Source: JBCBSZ01 sp039818945 (GTDB taxonomy: Bacteria > Actinomycetota > Acidimicrobiia > Acidimicrobiales > Poriferisodalaceae). From it: a stretch of 64,000 nt of DNA. The notes below the pieces were generated by a model that ran no database searches, was not told the origin of the DNA, and saw nothing but the letters and a program-made list of their open reading frames with translations. Shown here piece by piece: positions 16,765 through 23,959 of this stretch (positions are counted from its first letter, which is position 1; the number at the start of each line of letters is the position of its first letter). The position numbers were made by a program, and so were the translations under genes. The stretch is taken from positions 1 through 64,000 of the forward strand of contig JBCBSZ010000012.1 of assembly GCA_039818945.1 (NCBI GenBank). The letters are read 5' to 3'.

Positions 16765-18603
16765 GTGACCGACGGTCTCGCCGCGCTCAGCGTCCTGGCC
16801 TGGCTGGCGTACCTCGCGAGCCGCCTGCTCGCTCGCCGCAAGGTCCCCGAGCTGGTCGGGTTCCTGCTCGTCGGCGCGGCGCTCGGTCCGTCCGGGTTCG
16901 AGCTGCTCACCGCCGACGACCTGGCCCGCCTCGCTCCCGTCACCGAGGTGGCGCTCGCCATCCTCATGTTCCTCATCGGTGAGCGGGTCTCGGCCCGTGC
17001 GCTGCGGGCGAGCAGATGGGCGTTGTCGGCCGGACTCGTCCAGTACGTGCTCTCCGGCTTCGCCGTCTACGGCGCGTCGATCGCGCTCGGCGCCGACGAC
17101 GCCACCGCGCTCCTGCTCGCCGCGCTCGCCGGCGCGGGCGCGCCGTTGACGATCGCCTCGATCGTCGCGTCCGCGAAGGCCCAGGGCGCCTACCCGAGCG
17201 GCCTGGTCAGCTCGCACGCGGTCTGCGACGCCCTGGCGGCCACGACCTTCGCCGCCGTGCTACCGGTCGCGATCCTCCTCGCCGACGACTCCGCCACGGT
17301 CGGCAACGCCATCGGCAACTTCGTCCAGCTCGGCATCGGGGGAGCGGTCCTCGGCCTCGCGTTCGGGTGGCTGATCTCTCGCTTCGGCTACCAGATCGAG
17401 ACCTCGGGCGAGCTGCTCCTCTTCGTGCTGGTGCACCTGCTCGTCGGCTGGAGCATCGCCGAGCAGTTCGACATCTCCCTGCCGCTCGCCGCGCTCATCG
17501 GCGGTGCGGTGGCGGCGACGCGGGCGCCCGAGGAGTTCTCGGTCCGGCTCTTCCGCACGATCCGCACCATCGAGCAGCCGCTCTACCTGCTGTTCTTCGC
17601 GCTCGCGGGCGCCTCGATCCACCTCGAGGACGTGCCGCAGGTGGGGCTGGTCGGCATCGGCTACCTGATCGTGCGCACGATCACGAAGATCGTCGGCAGC
17701 CTCATCGGCGGCGGTGTGCTCGGCGGGCTCGGCTGGCACGACGGGCTGCGCCTCGGCATCGACTCGGTACCCCAGGCCGGCGTGGCCGTCGGTCTGGCCG
17801 TGCTCGCCGGCGAGCAGCTCGAGGGTCCGGGCACCGAGGCGGCGACGATCGTGCTCGGCTCGGTGGTGGTGTTCGAGCTGATCGGTCCGCTGCTCGTCGC
17901 CCGCGGCCTCGCCGGCGGTCCCCGCCAGATGGACGAGCGGGTCGCACCACCCGACCCGCTGCTCACGACCCCGGAGGTCGTGCTCATCGGCTCGCAGCAT
18001 CCACTCCGCGTGCCCGACTGGGTGCTCGAGCAGTGCGAGCGGTGGGATGCGTCTCTCGTGGCGATGCTCACCAGCGACGACGAGACGACCGAGCCGGACC
18101 TCCGCGTCCGCGCGGCCCGGGTCGACGTCCCGCTCGACGTGCGGCGGTGGGTGCCCGGCGAGAGCTTCACCGGCGCGCTCGTGCGCCTGCGCGAGGAGGT
18201 CCGCGCCGGGCTCGTGGTGCTCGCCGCCCGTCCACCGTCGACGGTCGGGAGCGGCAGTCGGCTGGTCCTCATGCCCCACGAGCGGATCGCCCGGCAGGTC
18301 CCGGTGCCGGTCATGTTGCTCCCGCTGCCGGTCGAGGCCGAGCTGTCCGACGAGTTGCCGGTCCGCCACCGCCGTCACGTCGGCCGGCGCATGTTCCGCA
18401 AGATCTGGCGTCGCTCACCGAACCCCGTGCTCGATGCCCAGGTCGAGCCACCGCCTCCACCGCCCGAGCCGCCGCGGGACGCGGCCCCGGCGACCGAGCC
18501 GTCGCCCGAGCCCGACCCACCGCAGCCCGAGCCGTCCACGCGCTCGGACGCGGCCGACGCCGCCCGGCCGCCGGCCGGGTCGCCACCCGGACCCCAGAGC
18601 TGA
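16765..18603 (+). CDS. Kef-type cation/proton antiporter (CPA2) with C-terminal cytoplasmic domain
   Basis: A 612-residue monovalent cation:proton antiporter. Residues ~1-385 contain about twelve hydrophobic segments, beginning with a RRKVPELVGFLLVGAALGPS re-entrant-type loop typical of the sodium/hydrogen exchanger family. Residues ~400-530 form a soluble domain (VVLIGSQHPLRVPDWVLEQC, LVVLAARPP, ARQVPVPVMLLP) resembling a universal-stress-protein fold. The tail is Pro/Glu-rich and probably disordered. The GTG start is set by the first membrane segment. The transported ion is unknown. Confidence 0.85.
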   Translation: MTDGLAALSVLAWLAYLASRLLARRKVPELVGFLLVGAALGPSGFELLTADDLARLAPVTEVALAILMFLIGERVSARALRASRWALSAGLVQYVLSGFAVYGASIALGADDATALLLAALAGAGAPLTIASIVASAKAQGAYPSGLVSSHAVCDALAATTFAAVLPVAILLADDSATVGNAIGNFVQLGIGGAVLGLAFGWLISRFGYQIETSGELLLFVLVHLLVGWSIAEQFDISLPLAALIGGAVAATRAPEEFSVRLFRTIRTIEQPLYLLFFALAGASIHLEDVPQVGLVGIGYLIVRTITKIVGSLIGGGVLGGLGWHDGLRLGIDSVPQAGVAVGLAVLAGEQLEGPGTEAATIVLGSVVVFELIGPLLVARGLAGGPRQMDERVAPPDPLLTTPEVVLIGSQHPLRVPDWVLEQCERWDASLVAMLTSDDETTEPDLRVRAARVDVPLDVRRWVPGESFTGALVRLREEVRAGLVVLAARPPSTVGSGSRLVLMPHERIARQVPVPVMLLPLPVEAELSDELPVRHRRHVGRRMFRKIWRRSPNPVLDAQVEPPPPPPEPPRDAAPATEPSPEPDPPQPEPSTRSDAADAARPPAGSPPGPQS

Positions 18604-18611
18604 TCGCGCCG

Positions 18612-19061
18612 ATGACGGTGACCGTCGTGGGGACCGACCCGAACGACCTCGACGTGACGGACGCGATCGTCATCGTCCCCGGCGCCGCCGCTGCGGAGCG
18701 CGTGGCCGCCCGTGGCGGGTTGGCGGTGATCGCACGGCCCGACGCGCTCCCCCTGGCCGGGGGATCGGCCGATCTGGTCCGCGCCGATGGCCTGTTCGTG
18801 ACCCCGCCCCCCGAGGTCGCCGCACGCCTCGTCGCCGAGCTCGTGCGGACCGCAGCGCCCGGCGGTCAGGTGGTCACAACCGCTCAGGTCGATCCCGGCC
18901 CGGCCGGACCCCGCCGGCCCGTCGACGCGATCGAGCTGGCGGCGATGCTGCCCGAGGCGGTGGTGCCCGAACCGTTCCACGATCGGGTCTGCCGCAAGGA
19001 CTGGCACCGGCTGACGGCCTCGGTCCGGCGCTCAAGCGGTCGGTCCAGGAGATCGAGGTGA
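18612..19061 (+). CDS. Hypothetical protein, possible frameshift near 3' end
   Basis: No family is recognised with confidence. The 149-residue product starts MTVTVVGTDPNDLDVTDAI and has a segment LPLAGGSADLVRADGLF followed by LVRTAAPGGQVVTT, reminiscent of the late strands of class I methyltransferases but without the SAM-binding motif. The last 11 codons in this frame (ending SSGRSRRSR) use rare codons such as TCA, AGG and AGA, whereas the adjacent frame reads ALKRSVQEIEVIAAA with typical codons and stops at 19075. A one-base difference near 19025-19035 would join them. It follows the antiporter gene by eight bases. Confidence 0.55.
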   Translation: MTVTVVGTDPNDLDVTDAIVIVPGAAAAERVAARGGLAVIARPDALPLAGGSADLVRADGLFVTPPPEVAARLVAELVRTAAPGGQVVTTAQVDPGPAGPRRPVDAIELAAMLPEAVVPEPFHDRVCRKDWHRLTASVRRSSGRSRRSR

Positions 19062-19081
19062 TCGCCGCCGCCTGAGCGGGC

Positions 19082-19465
19082 TCAGCTCTCGGTGGCGCCG
19101 ATCTGACGGAGGAAGCCCAGCGAGTCCCAGTAGTCGGTGCGGCTGGCGACGAGGTCGCCCTCGACGGTGATGATCATCACGCCGTGCACCTCCACGTCGT
19201 GGCCGTCGGGGCGAGCGGTGAGCCGGTACGGCGCGGCGACACGATCGCCGTCGGCGATCGGGCCGAGTGACGCGTAGCGTACCTCCGGCAGGTCGGCGAG
19301 GAAGCTGGGCAGTCGCTGCCGGTAGGCCGCCCGACCGATGCAACCGCCGCCGAGCGCGCTGTGGTGGCGGTTCTCGAAGTCCTCGGACACCAACGACGCG
19401 ATCAGCTCGACGTCGCCGGTGGCGAACGAGGCCAGGTAGCGCTCGGCGACCTCGACCGGGGTCAG
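19082..19465 (-). CDS. SnoaL-like / NTF2-fold protein with apparent CTG start
   Basis: A 127-residue small alpha+beta barrel protein of the SnoaL-like polyketide cyclase superfamily; members include isomerases, hydratases and ligand-binding proteins. The core is VEVAERYLASFATGDVELIA, FENRHHSALGGG and GDRVAAPYRLTARPDGHDVE, ending with a long terminal strand pair. In this frame no ATG, GTG or TTG occurs before the fold begins. The CTG at 19465-19463 has GGGAGG seven bases upstream and overlaps the VOC gene stop as CTGA, mirroring the ATGA/GTGA junctions elsewhere, so CTG initiation is likely. Confidence 0.75.
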   Translation of the reverse strand: MTPVEVAERYLASFATGDVELIASLVSEDFENRHHSALGGGCIGRAAYRQRLPSFLADLPEVRYASLGPIADGDRVAAPYRLTARPDGHDVEVHGVMIITVEGDLVASRTDYWDSLGFLRQIGATES

Positions 19466-19932
19466 CCCCAGACCTCCCGGGCCTTGGCGTAGACGCCCTG
19501 GTCGTGGGAGTACTCGATCGTGTTGCCGTCGGGGTCGGTGACGAAGCAGACGTACCCGATCGGCGCCGGCATCTGCACCGGTCCGAGCGCCAGGTGGCCG
19601 CCCTCGTCGGCGATGGCGGCGTAGCGGTCGACCTCCGAGCGCTCCGGTACCTCGATCCCGAGGTGGGCGAACGGGGCGAGCTTGGCCATCGGGGCGTCCT
19701 TGAACGGGTCCTTCTCCGGGAAGAACTGGGCCAGGACGAGGATGAACGGGTGCTCGGCCGGTTCGGGATGCCCGAGCCAGGCGCCGTAGCCGTCGGCGTC
19801 CTCGCGTCGATCGAGGAGCCGCAACGGCGTGAACTCCTCGTACCAGGAGATCGAGCGATCGATGTCGCTCACCCGGAGGGCGAGGTGGGTCCACCGCGGT
19901 GCGGTGGGGTGGTCGGCCGCCGGCTCCGTCAT
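19462..19932 (-). CDS. VOC (glyoxalase/bleomycin-resistance/dioxygenase) superfamily protein
   Basis: A 156-residue two-module VOC protein: WTHLALRVSDIDRSISWYEE opens the first beta-alpha-beta-beta-beta module with its potential metal histidine, and LAPFAHLGIEVPE plus VCFVTDPDGNTIEYSHD form the second, with another His and the final Glu. The metal ligands are therefore intact. GGGGAGG lies four bases before the ATG. It is coupled by a four-base overlap to the SnoaL-like gene. A very similar architecture occurs in the gene at 63529-63987. Substrate unknown. Confidence 0.88.
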   Translation of the reverse strand: MTEPAADHPTAPRWTHLALRVSDIDRSISWYEEFTPLRLLDRREDADGYGAWLGHPEPAEHPFILVLAQFFPEKDPFKDAPMAKLAPFAHLGIEVPERSEVDRYAAIADEGGHLALGPVQMPAPIGYVCFVTDPDGNTIEYSHDQGVYAKAREVWG

Positions 19933-19992
19933 TCGTCCTCCCCGGTCGCGCGCACGTCGGGACCGTAGCACCGGGCGGGCGTGATGGTCGGA

Positions 19993-20003
19993 TGGACTGA
20001 CCA
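19993..20003. promoter_or_regulatory. FadR/GntR-type operator, one mismatch
   Basis: TGGACTGACCA differs in one base from the perfect palindrome TGGTCTGACCA at 50406-50416. It covers the expected -35 region (TGGACT, 16 bases from TACTGT at 20015) of the amidohydrolase gene, which is followed by a FadR-type GntR regulator gene. Confidence 0.5.
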
Positions 20004-20014
20004 AACCGACCGGC

Positions 20015-20020
20015 TACTGT
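20015..20020 (+). promoter_or_regulatory. -10 box of amidohydrolase gene
   Basis: TACTGT lies six bases before the GTG at 20027, leaderless-type spacing; the putative GntR operator sits at its -35. Confidence 0.5.
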
Positions 20021-20026
20021 CCGGTG

Positions 20027-21412
20027 GTGGCCGATGGTGCGCTCCTGGTGGTCGGCGGCGACGTCGTGACGATGGCGCCGGGGCGCGAGGTGGTGGCCGG
20101 TGCGACGGTCGCGGTCGTCGACGGTGCGATCGCCGACCTCGGTGCGGTGGACCGGCTCCGGGCCGCCTACCCGGACGCGGACGAGCTGGATGCGAGGGAC
20201 TGCGTCGTGGTGCCCGGCCTCGTCAACGGCCACCAGCACCACACGGGCGACCCACTGGTGCGGAGCTGCATCCCCGATCTCGTCACCTCCGAGGTCGCCA
20301 TCTTCGACTGGGCCGTCCCGGTCCACGGCGCCCACGACGGTGACGACGACGAGGTCGCAGCCACCCTCACGGCCCTGCAGTGCCTGCGCTCTGGGACCAC
20401 GACCGTCGTCGAGGCCGGCACCGTGGCCCACCCCGAGCGCGTGGCGGCCGGGATGGAGCGAGCCGGCGTCCGGGGCACGATCGGGCGCTGGGGCTGGGAC
20501 GTCGACGACGTCCCGTTCTCGGGCCGGGTCGACGAGGTCATCGCCGACCAGCGGGCTGTGCTCGATCGGTGGCCGCGCGGTGGGCGCATCGAGGGCTGGG
20601 TGACGCTCGTGGGGCACGACCTCGCCAGCGACGAGCTGCTGCGGGCCGCCGCCGACCTGGCCCGTGACACGGACACCAACCTGACGATGCACCTGTCACC
20701 GCATCGGGGTGACACGGCGGCGTACCTGGCCCGCACGGGCCGCACGCCCGTGCGCCATCTCGCCGAGCTCGGTGTCCTCGGCCCCCACCTCCTCTTGGCC
20801 CATGGCGTCTGGTTGGGGCACGAGGAGGTCGAGCTGGTGCTCGAGCACGACGTCGCGGTGGCCGCCTGCCCGTGGGCCTACCTGCGCCTCGGTCAGGGCA
20901 TCCTCCGCGCCGGCCGGCACCACGAGCTCGTCGAGCGAGGCGGGCGCGTCTGCCTCGGCTGCGACGCCGCCAACGCCAGCGACCACCACGACATCTTCTC
21001 GGCCGCAGCGCTCCTGGCCGGCATCGCCCGCGACGGACGGCTCGAGCCGCTGGCCTTCGGCGCCGACACCGCGTTCGCCCTCGCGACCATCGACGGGGCC
21101 CGAGCGATCGGCATGGAGGATCGCATCGGCTCGATCGAGGTGGGCAAGCGGGCCGACCTGGTCGTGATCGACACCAGCCGGGTCGAGTGGCAGCCACGGG
21201 GCGACCTGGCGCTCCAGCTCGTCTGGGGTGGTGCGGGCCGCCACGTCCGAGACGTGATCGTCGATGGCGACGTCGTGCTGCGCGACGGGCGGTCGACCAG
21301 GGTGGACGAGTCGGCGCTCGTCGCCGAGGCCGCCGACCGTCAGCGGTCGCTCGTGGAACGATCCGGCGTTCGTCCGACGCCGACCTGGCCGATCGTGGCA
21401 CCCGACGGGTGA
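20027..21412 (+). CDS. Amidohydrolase family protein (TRZ/ATZ chlorohydrolase/deaminase type)
   Basis: A 461-residue metal-dependent hydrolase, probably cleaving C-N or C-Cl bonds on a heterocycle or amide. The composite beta-sandwich comes from both termini; the metal motif appears as VVPGLVNGHQHHTGDPLV near residue 68 (HxH written as HQH). MHLSPHRGDT near 220 and LLLAHGVWLGHEEVEL near 257 supply the further histidines, and LGCDAANASDHHDIF near 308 the aspartate. GSIEVGKRADLVVIDTSRVEW is the usual C-terminal signature. GTG at 20027 is preferred over 20024 by its distance from the -10 box. A GntR regulator follows in the same orientation. Confidence 0.88.
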   Translation: MADGALLVVGGDVVTMAPGREVVAGATVAVVDGAIADLGAVDRLRAAYPDADELDARDCVVVPGLVNGHQHHTGDPLVRSCIPDLVTSEVAIFDWAVPVHGAHDGDDDEVAATLTALQCLRSGTTTVVEAGTVAHPERVAAGMERAGVRGTIGRWGWDVDDVPFSGRVDEVIADQRAVLDRWPRGGRIEGWVTLVGHDLASDELLRAAADLARDTDTNLTMHLSPHRGDTAAYLARTGRTPVRHLAELGVLGPHLLLAHGVWLGHEEVELVLEHDVAVAACPWAYLRLGQGILRAGRHHELVERGGRVCLGCDAANASDHHDIFSAAALLAGIARDGRLEPLAFGADTAFALATIDGARAIGMEDRIGSIEVGKRADLVVIDTSRVEWQPRGDLALQLVWGGAGRHVRDVIVDGDVVLRDGRSTRVDESALVAEAADRQRSLVERSGVRPTPTWPIVAPDG

Positions 21413-21481
21413 CCGCCGCGGGCGGTCGCCACCGGATCACCGGAACGCGCGTGAACCTCCGCCCCCCGGCCGCTGCCGCAC

Positions 21482-21487
21482 TACGCT
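21482..21487 (+). promoter_or_regulatory. -10 box of GntR regulator gene
   Basis: TACGCT fits TANNNT, followed by a ~40-base leader with GAGGAG seven bases before the ATG at 21532. The regulator may thus be expressed apart from the amidohydrolase. Confidence 0.35.
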
Positions 21488-21531
21488 CAACGGTCACCCG
21501 GTGCGCGGCCGGGCAGACGAGGAGTGCGTGC

Positions 21532-22248
21532 ATGAGTGACGGCCTGACCATCGGCCCCATCTCGCGCGAGACCGTGTCCGAGCAGGTCCGCACGCAGCTC
21601 CTGGGGTCGATCGTGTCGGGCGAGCTCGCCCCGGGCGCCCGGGTGCCGAGCGAGCGCGACCTCTCCGAGCGCTTCGGCGTCGCCCGGACCTCCATCCGCG
21701 AGGCGATGCAGGGCCTGGTCTCGCTCGGTGCGGTCGAGCGCCGCGGGAACCGCGTGTACGTGGCCGAGCGGCTGCCGGAGGTGGCGCTCGACGGCGACGA
21801 CGACCGCAAGAAGTTCGTCCAGGAGCTGTTCGAGACCCGCAGGGTGCTCGAGCTGCCGATCTTCCAGCTCGCCGCCGAACGGGCCGACGACGCCGACAAG
21901 GTGCGAATCCGCGAGGCGGCCAACCAGTTCGTTCCGGGCCTCACGATCGGCGAGTTCCGCCGCCTCGACCGCCAGTTCCACACCACGATCGCGGCGGCGT
22001 GCGGCAACGCGCTGCTGATCGAGCTCTATGCCAAGGTGCTCGACCGCCTCTTCCGCTCCGACGAGTTCGACTCGCTCCTGAGCGCCGAGGCCAACCGCGC
22101 GGCCGTCGACGACATCGTCGTGCAGTCCGTCGACGACCACCTGGCCATCGCCGACGCCATCTGCGGCGGCGACGTCGAGACGGCAGGTGCGTGCTCAGAG
22201 GCGCACCTCTCCCACGTCGAGCAGCGCATGGTCGAGCGCCTGGTCTGA
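21532..22248 (+). CDS. FadR-subfamily GntR transcriptional regulator (FCD domain)
   Basis: A 238-residue repressor/activator. The N-terminal winged helix includes SEQVRTQLLGSIVSGELAPG, RVPSERDLSERFGVARTSIR and EAMQGLVSLGAVERRG (~residues 15-75). The C-terminal FCD all-helical domain has LDRQFHTTIAA, VDDHLAIADAI and SEAHLSHVEQRM, supplying the Asp and three His positions that bind metal and carboxylate effectors in this group. Proteins of this type bind TGGTC-N-GACCA-like palindromes; two such sites occur in the window, before the amidohydrolase and before the 50442-63513 operon. The effector is unknown. Confidence 0.92.
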   Translation: MSDGLTIGPISRETVSEQVRTQLLGSIVSGELAPGARVPSERDLSERFGVARTSIREAMQGLVSLGAVERRGNRVYVAERLPEVALDGDDDRKKFVQELFETRRVLELPIFQLAAERADDADKVRIREAANQFVPGLTIGEFRRLDRQFHTTIAAACGNALLIELYAKVLDRLFRSDEFDSLLSAEANRAAVDDIVVQSVDDHLAIADAICGGDVETAGACSEAHLSHVEQRMVERLV

Positions 22249-22249
22249 C

Positions 22250-22909
22250 TCACTCCTGCCAGCACACGTCGGTGACGAGCACCGCCCGGTCGGCAGCGAC
22301 CCGCCCACCGGGGATCGTCGGATCGGCCGACCGCAACCGTTCGAGCATGGGCCGCTTGGCCTCGCCCGGTGCGAACCAGACGATCCGCTTCGCCCGGTGC
22401 AGCGCCGGGTACGTGAGGGTCATCCGGCGGTGGCCCCGGTAGTCGCCGGTGATCGTCACGGTGGTGTCCACGACGTGGACCGCCGGGTCGCCGGGGACGA
22501 GCGACGCCGTGTGGCCGTCGTCGCCGAGCCCGAGGTGCACGACGTCGAGCTCGTCGGGCAACAAGTCGGCGTAGCGGCCGGCTGCGGCGACGAGGTCATC
22601 GGCGGTCACCGGCATCGGGAACGACCGGCACGGCACCCGGTCGAGCAGCGCCGCGCGCTGGCCCGTGAGGTTGCGGGCGCTGTCGCCGTCGGGGGCGATG
22701 CGCTCGTCGACCTGGAACACGTCGACCCGCTCCCAGTCGAGCCGGGCGTCGGCGAGGCGCTCGAAGACCGGTCCCGGTGAGCTGCCGCCGCTGATCGCCA
22801 GCGAACACCGTTCGGCGACGGCGAGCCGGCTCTCCAGGGCGCTGACCAGCTCGTCTGCGGCTGCGGAGACGACATCGGGGGACGTGCGGAGCTCCATCCC
22901 GGAGATCAT
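22250..22909 (-). CDS. pgl: 6-phosphogluconolactonase (DevB/SOL family)
   Basis: Hydrolyses 6-phosphogluconolactone in the oxidative pentose phosphate pathway. All three family blocks are visible: CSLAISGGSSPGPVFERLA near residue 38, VDVFQVDERIAPDGDSARN near 66, and VVHLGLGDDGHTASLVPGDP near 122. At 219 residues it is slightly short but complete. The ATG at 22909 is taken; an ATG four codons later (22897) is equally possible because neither has a clear ribosome binding site. Zwf and gnd, its usual partners, are not nearby, so it stands alone, divergent from the YceI gene. Confidence 0.88.
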   Translation of the reverse strand: MISGMELRTSPDVVSAAADELVSALESRLAVAERCSLAISGGSSPGPVFERLADARLDWERVDVFQVDERIAPDGDSARNLTGQRAALLDRVPCRSFPMPVTADDLVAAAGRYADLLPDELDVVHLGLGDDGHTASLVPGDPAVHVVDTTVTITGDYRGHRRMTLTYPALHRAKRIVWFAPGEAKRPMLERLRSADPTIPGGRVAADRAVLVTDVCWQE

Positions 22910-22991
22910 CTCGCGCAATTGACGCGAACCAAACACGGGGGGTGTCACCGTAGAGAGGTCGACGAACCCCATTCGACCTGGAGCCCCTCCG

Positions 22992-23771
22992 ATGACCACC
23001 ACCAGCCCTGCCCCCACCCCGAACCCGACCAACCCCCGCCGCCGTCGGCTGATGATCGGTGGCGGCGTGCTCGCCGTCCTCGTCATCGCCGTGGGCGCCG
23101 GCCTGTGGTGGTTCTTCCGTGACGACGCTCCGGCGGAGGTCGACCTGGCCACCGCCGTCGAGCAGGTCGCTCCCGAGGGCGACGCCGCCCCGGCGGCCGG
23201 CGGCGACGTCGACATCGAGGGGGCCTGGGCGGTCGACACCTCGATCGGCGAGTTCGACTTCGAGAGCGCGACCGGCTCGTTCGCCGGCTTCCGCGTCGAG
23301 GAGGAGCTGAGCACCATCGGCTCGACCACGGCGGTCGGGCGCACCGGCGGCGTCGCCGGCACCCTCCAGATCGAGGGCACCACGCTGACCTCGGCCGAGA
23401 TCAGCGCCGACCTCTCCCAGATCACCACCAACGACAGCCGGCGTGACAGCCGGGCCCGCGGCGCCCTCGACACCGATCAGTTCCCCGAGGCCACCTTCGT
23501 GCTGACCGAGCCGGTCGACTTCGGCGCCGAGGCCGCCGACGGCGCCCCGGTCGAGGTGCTCGCCTCCGGCGACCTGACGATCAAGGGCGTGACCCAGAGC
23601 GTGCAGATCCCGCTCCAGGCCCAGCTGACCGAGGGTGTCGTGGTCGTCGTCGGCTCGCTCGACGTGACCTTCTCCGACTTCGACGTGCAGGTGCCCAGCG
23701 CACCGATCGTCGTGTCGGTCGACGACGAGGGAGTCCTCGAGCTGCAGCTGCTGTTCACGAAGGCCGCCTGA
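22992..23771 (+). CDS. Membrane-anchored YceI-like protein
   Basis: A 259-residue protein with a cytoplasmic Pro/Thr-rich start, a basic stretch NPRRRRL, one transmembrane helix (MIGGGVLAVLVIAVGAGLWW, residues ~21-40) and an extracellular YceI-type lipocalin-like domain from about residue 78 (GAWAVDTSIGEFDFES, DSRRDSRARGALDTDQFPEA, SGDLTIKGVTQSVQIPLQA). YceI proteins bind polyisoprenoids in their barrel. The FEDTDSRRD-type loop and the LTIKGVTxxV strand are diagnostic. It is followed by a hairpin and by one copy of the intergenic repeat element. Confidence 0.9.
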   Translation: MTTTSPAPTPNPTNPRRRRLMIGGGVLAVLVIAVGAGLWWFFRDDAPAEVDLATAVEQVAPEGDAAPAAGGDVDIEGAWAVDTSIGEFDFESATGSFAGFRVEEELSTIGSTTAVGRTGGVAGTLQIEGTTLTSAEISADLSQITTNDSRRDSRARGALDTDQFPEATFVLTEPVDFGAEAADGAPVEVLASGDLTIKGVTQSVQIPLQAQLTEGVVVVVGSLDVTFSDFDVQVPSAPIVVSVDDEGVLELQLLFTKAA

Positions 23772-23790
23772 GGCTCACCGCAGGTGAGCC
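23772..23790 (+). terminator. Hairpin immediately after YceI gene
   Basis: GGCTCACC-GCA-GGTGAGCC is a perfect eight-base-pair stem with a three-base loop starting at the base after the stop codon. No U-tract follows, as is common in high-GC actinobacteria. Confidence 0.5.
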
Positions 23791-23792
23791 GG

Positions 23793-23874
23793 GGCCCGAG
23801 CGGCCCGTCGAGCGAGCGGATGCGTAGCGGCACGGATGTGCTGCGGAGCATCGAGGAAGCGAGACCAGAGCGGG
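23793..23874 (+). repeat. Intergenic structured repeat element, copy A
   Basis: This ~82-base stretch shares its flanks with 50296-50378: GGCCCGAGCGG, CGAGCGAGCGGATGCG, GCATCGAGGAAGCGAG and AGAGCGGG. In the middle GATGC/GCATC enclose symmetric GTA/GGA and an inner stem GCGGCAC/GTGCTGC with loop GGAT. In copy B the inner stem has a different sequence but still pairs. Both copies lie just downstream of a plus-strand stop codon in the same orientation. No coding potential is evident. Confidence 0.6.
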
Positions 23875-23917
23875 AGACACCGCGGGCGACCAGCGCCGTC
23901 GCTCACGATCTCTCCGA

Positions 23918-23945
23918 CGAGCCGGGGTCCTCGGGCCCCGGCTCG
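23918..23945. terminator. Strong hairpin between convergent YceI and P450 genes
   Basis: CGAGCCGGGG and CCCCGGCTCG form a perfect ten-base-pair stem with an eight-base loop, 14 bases beyond the P450 stop codon. It probably serves as terminator for the minus-strand P450 gene, and possibly for both. Confidence 0.5.
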
Positions 23946-23959
23946 TTCGCGTCCGGCGG

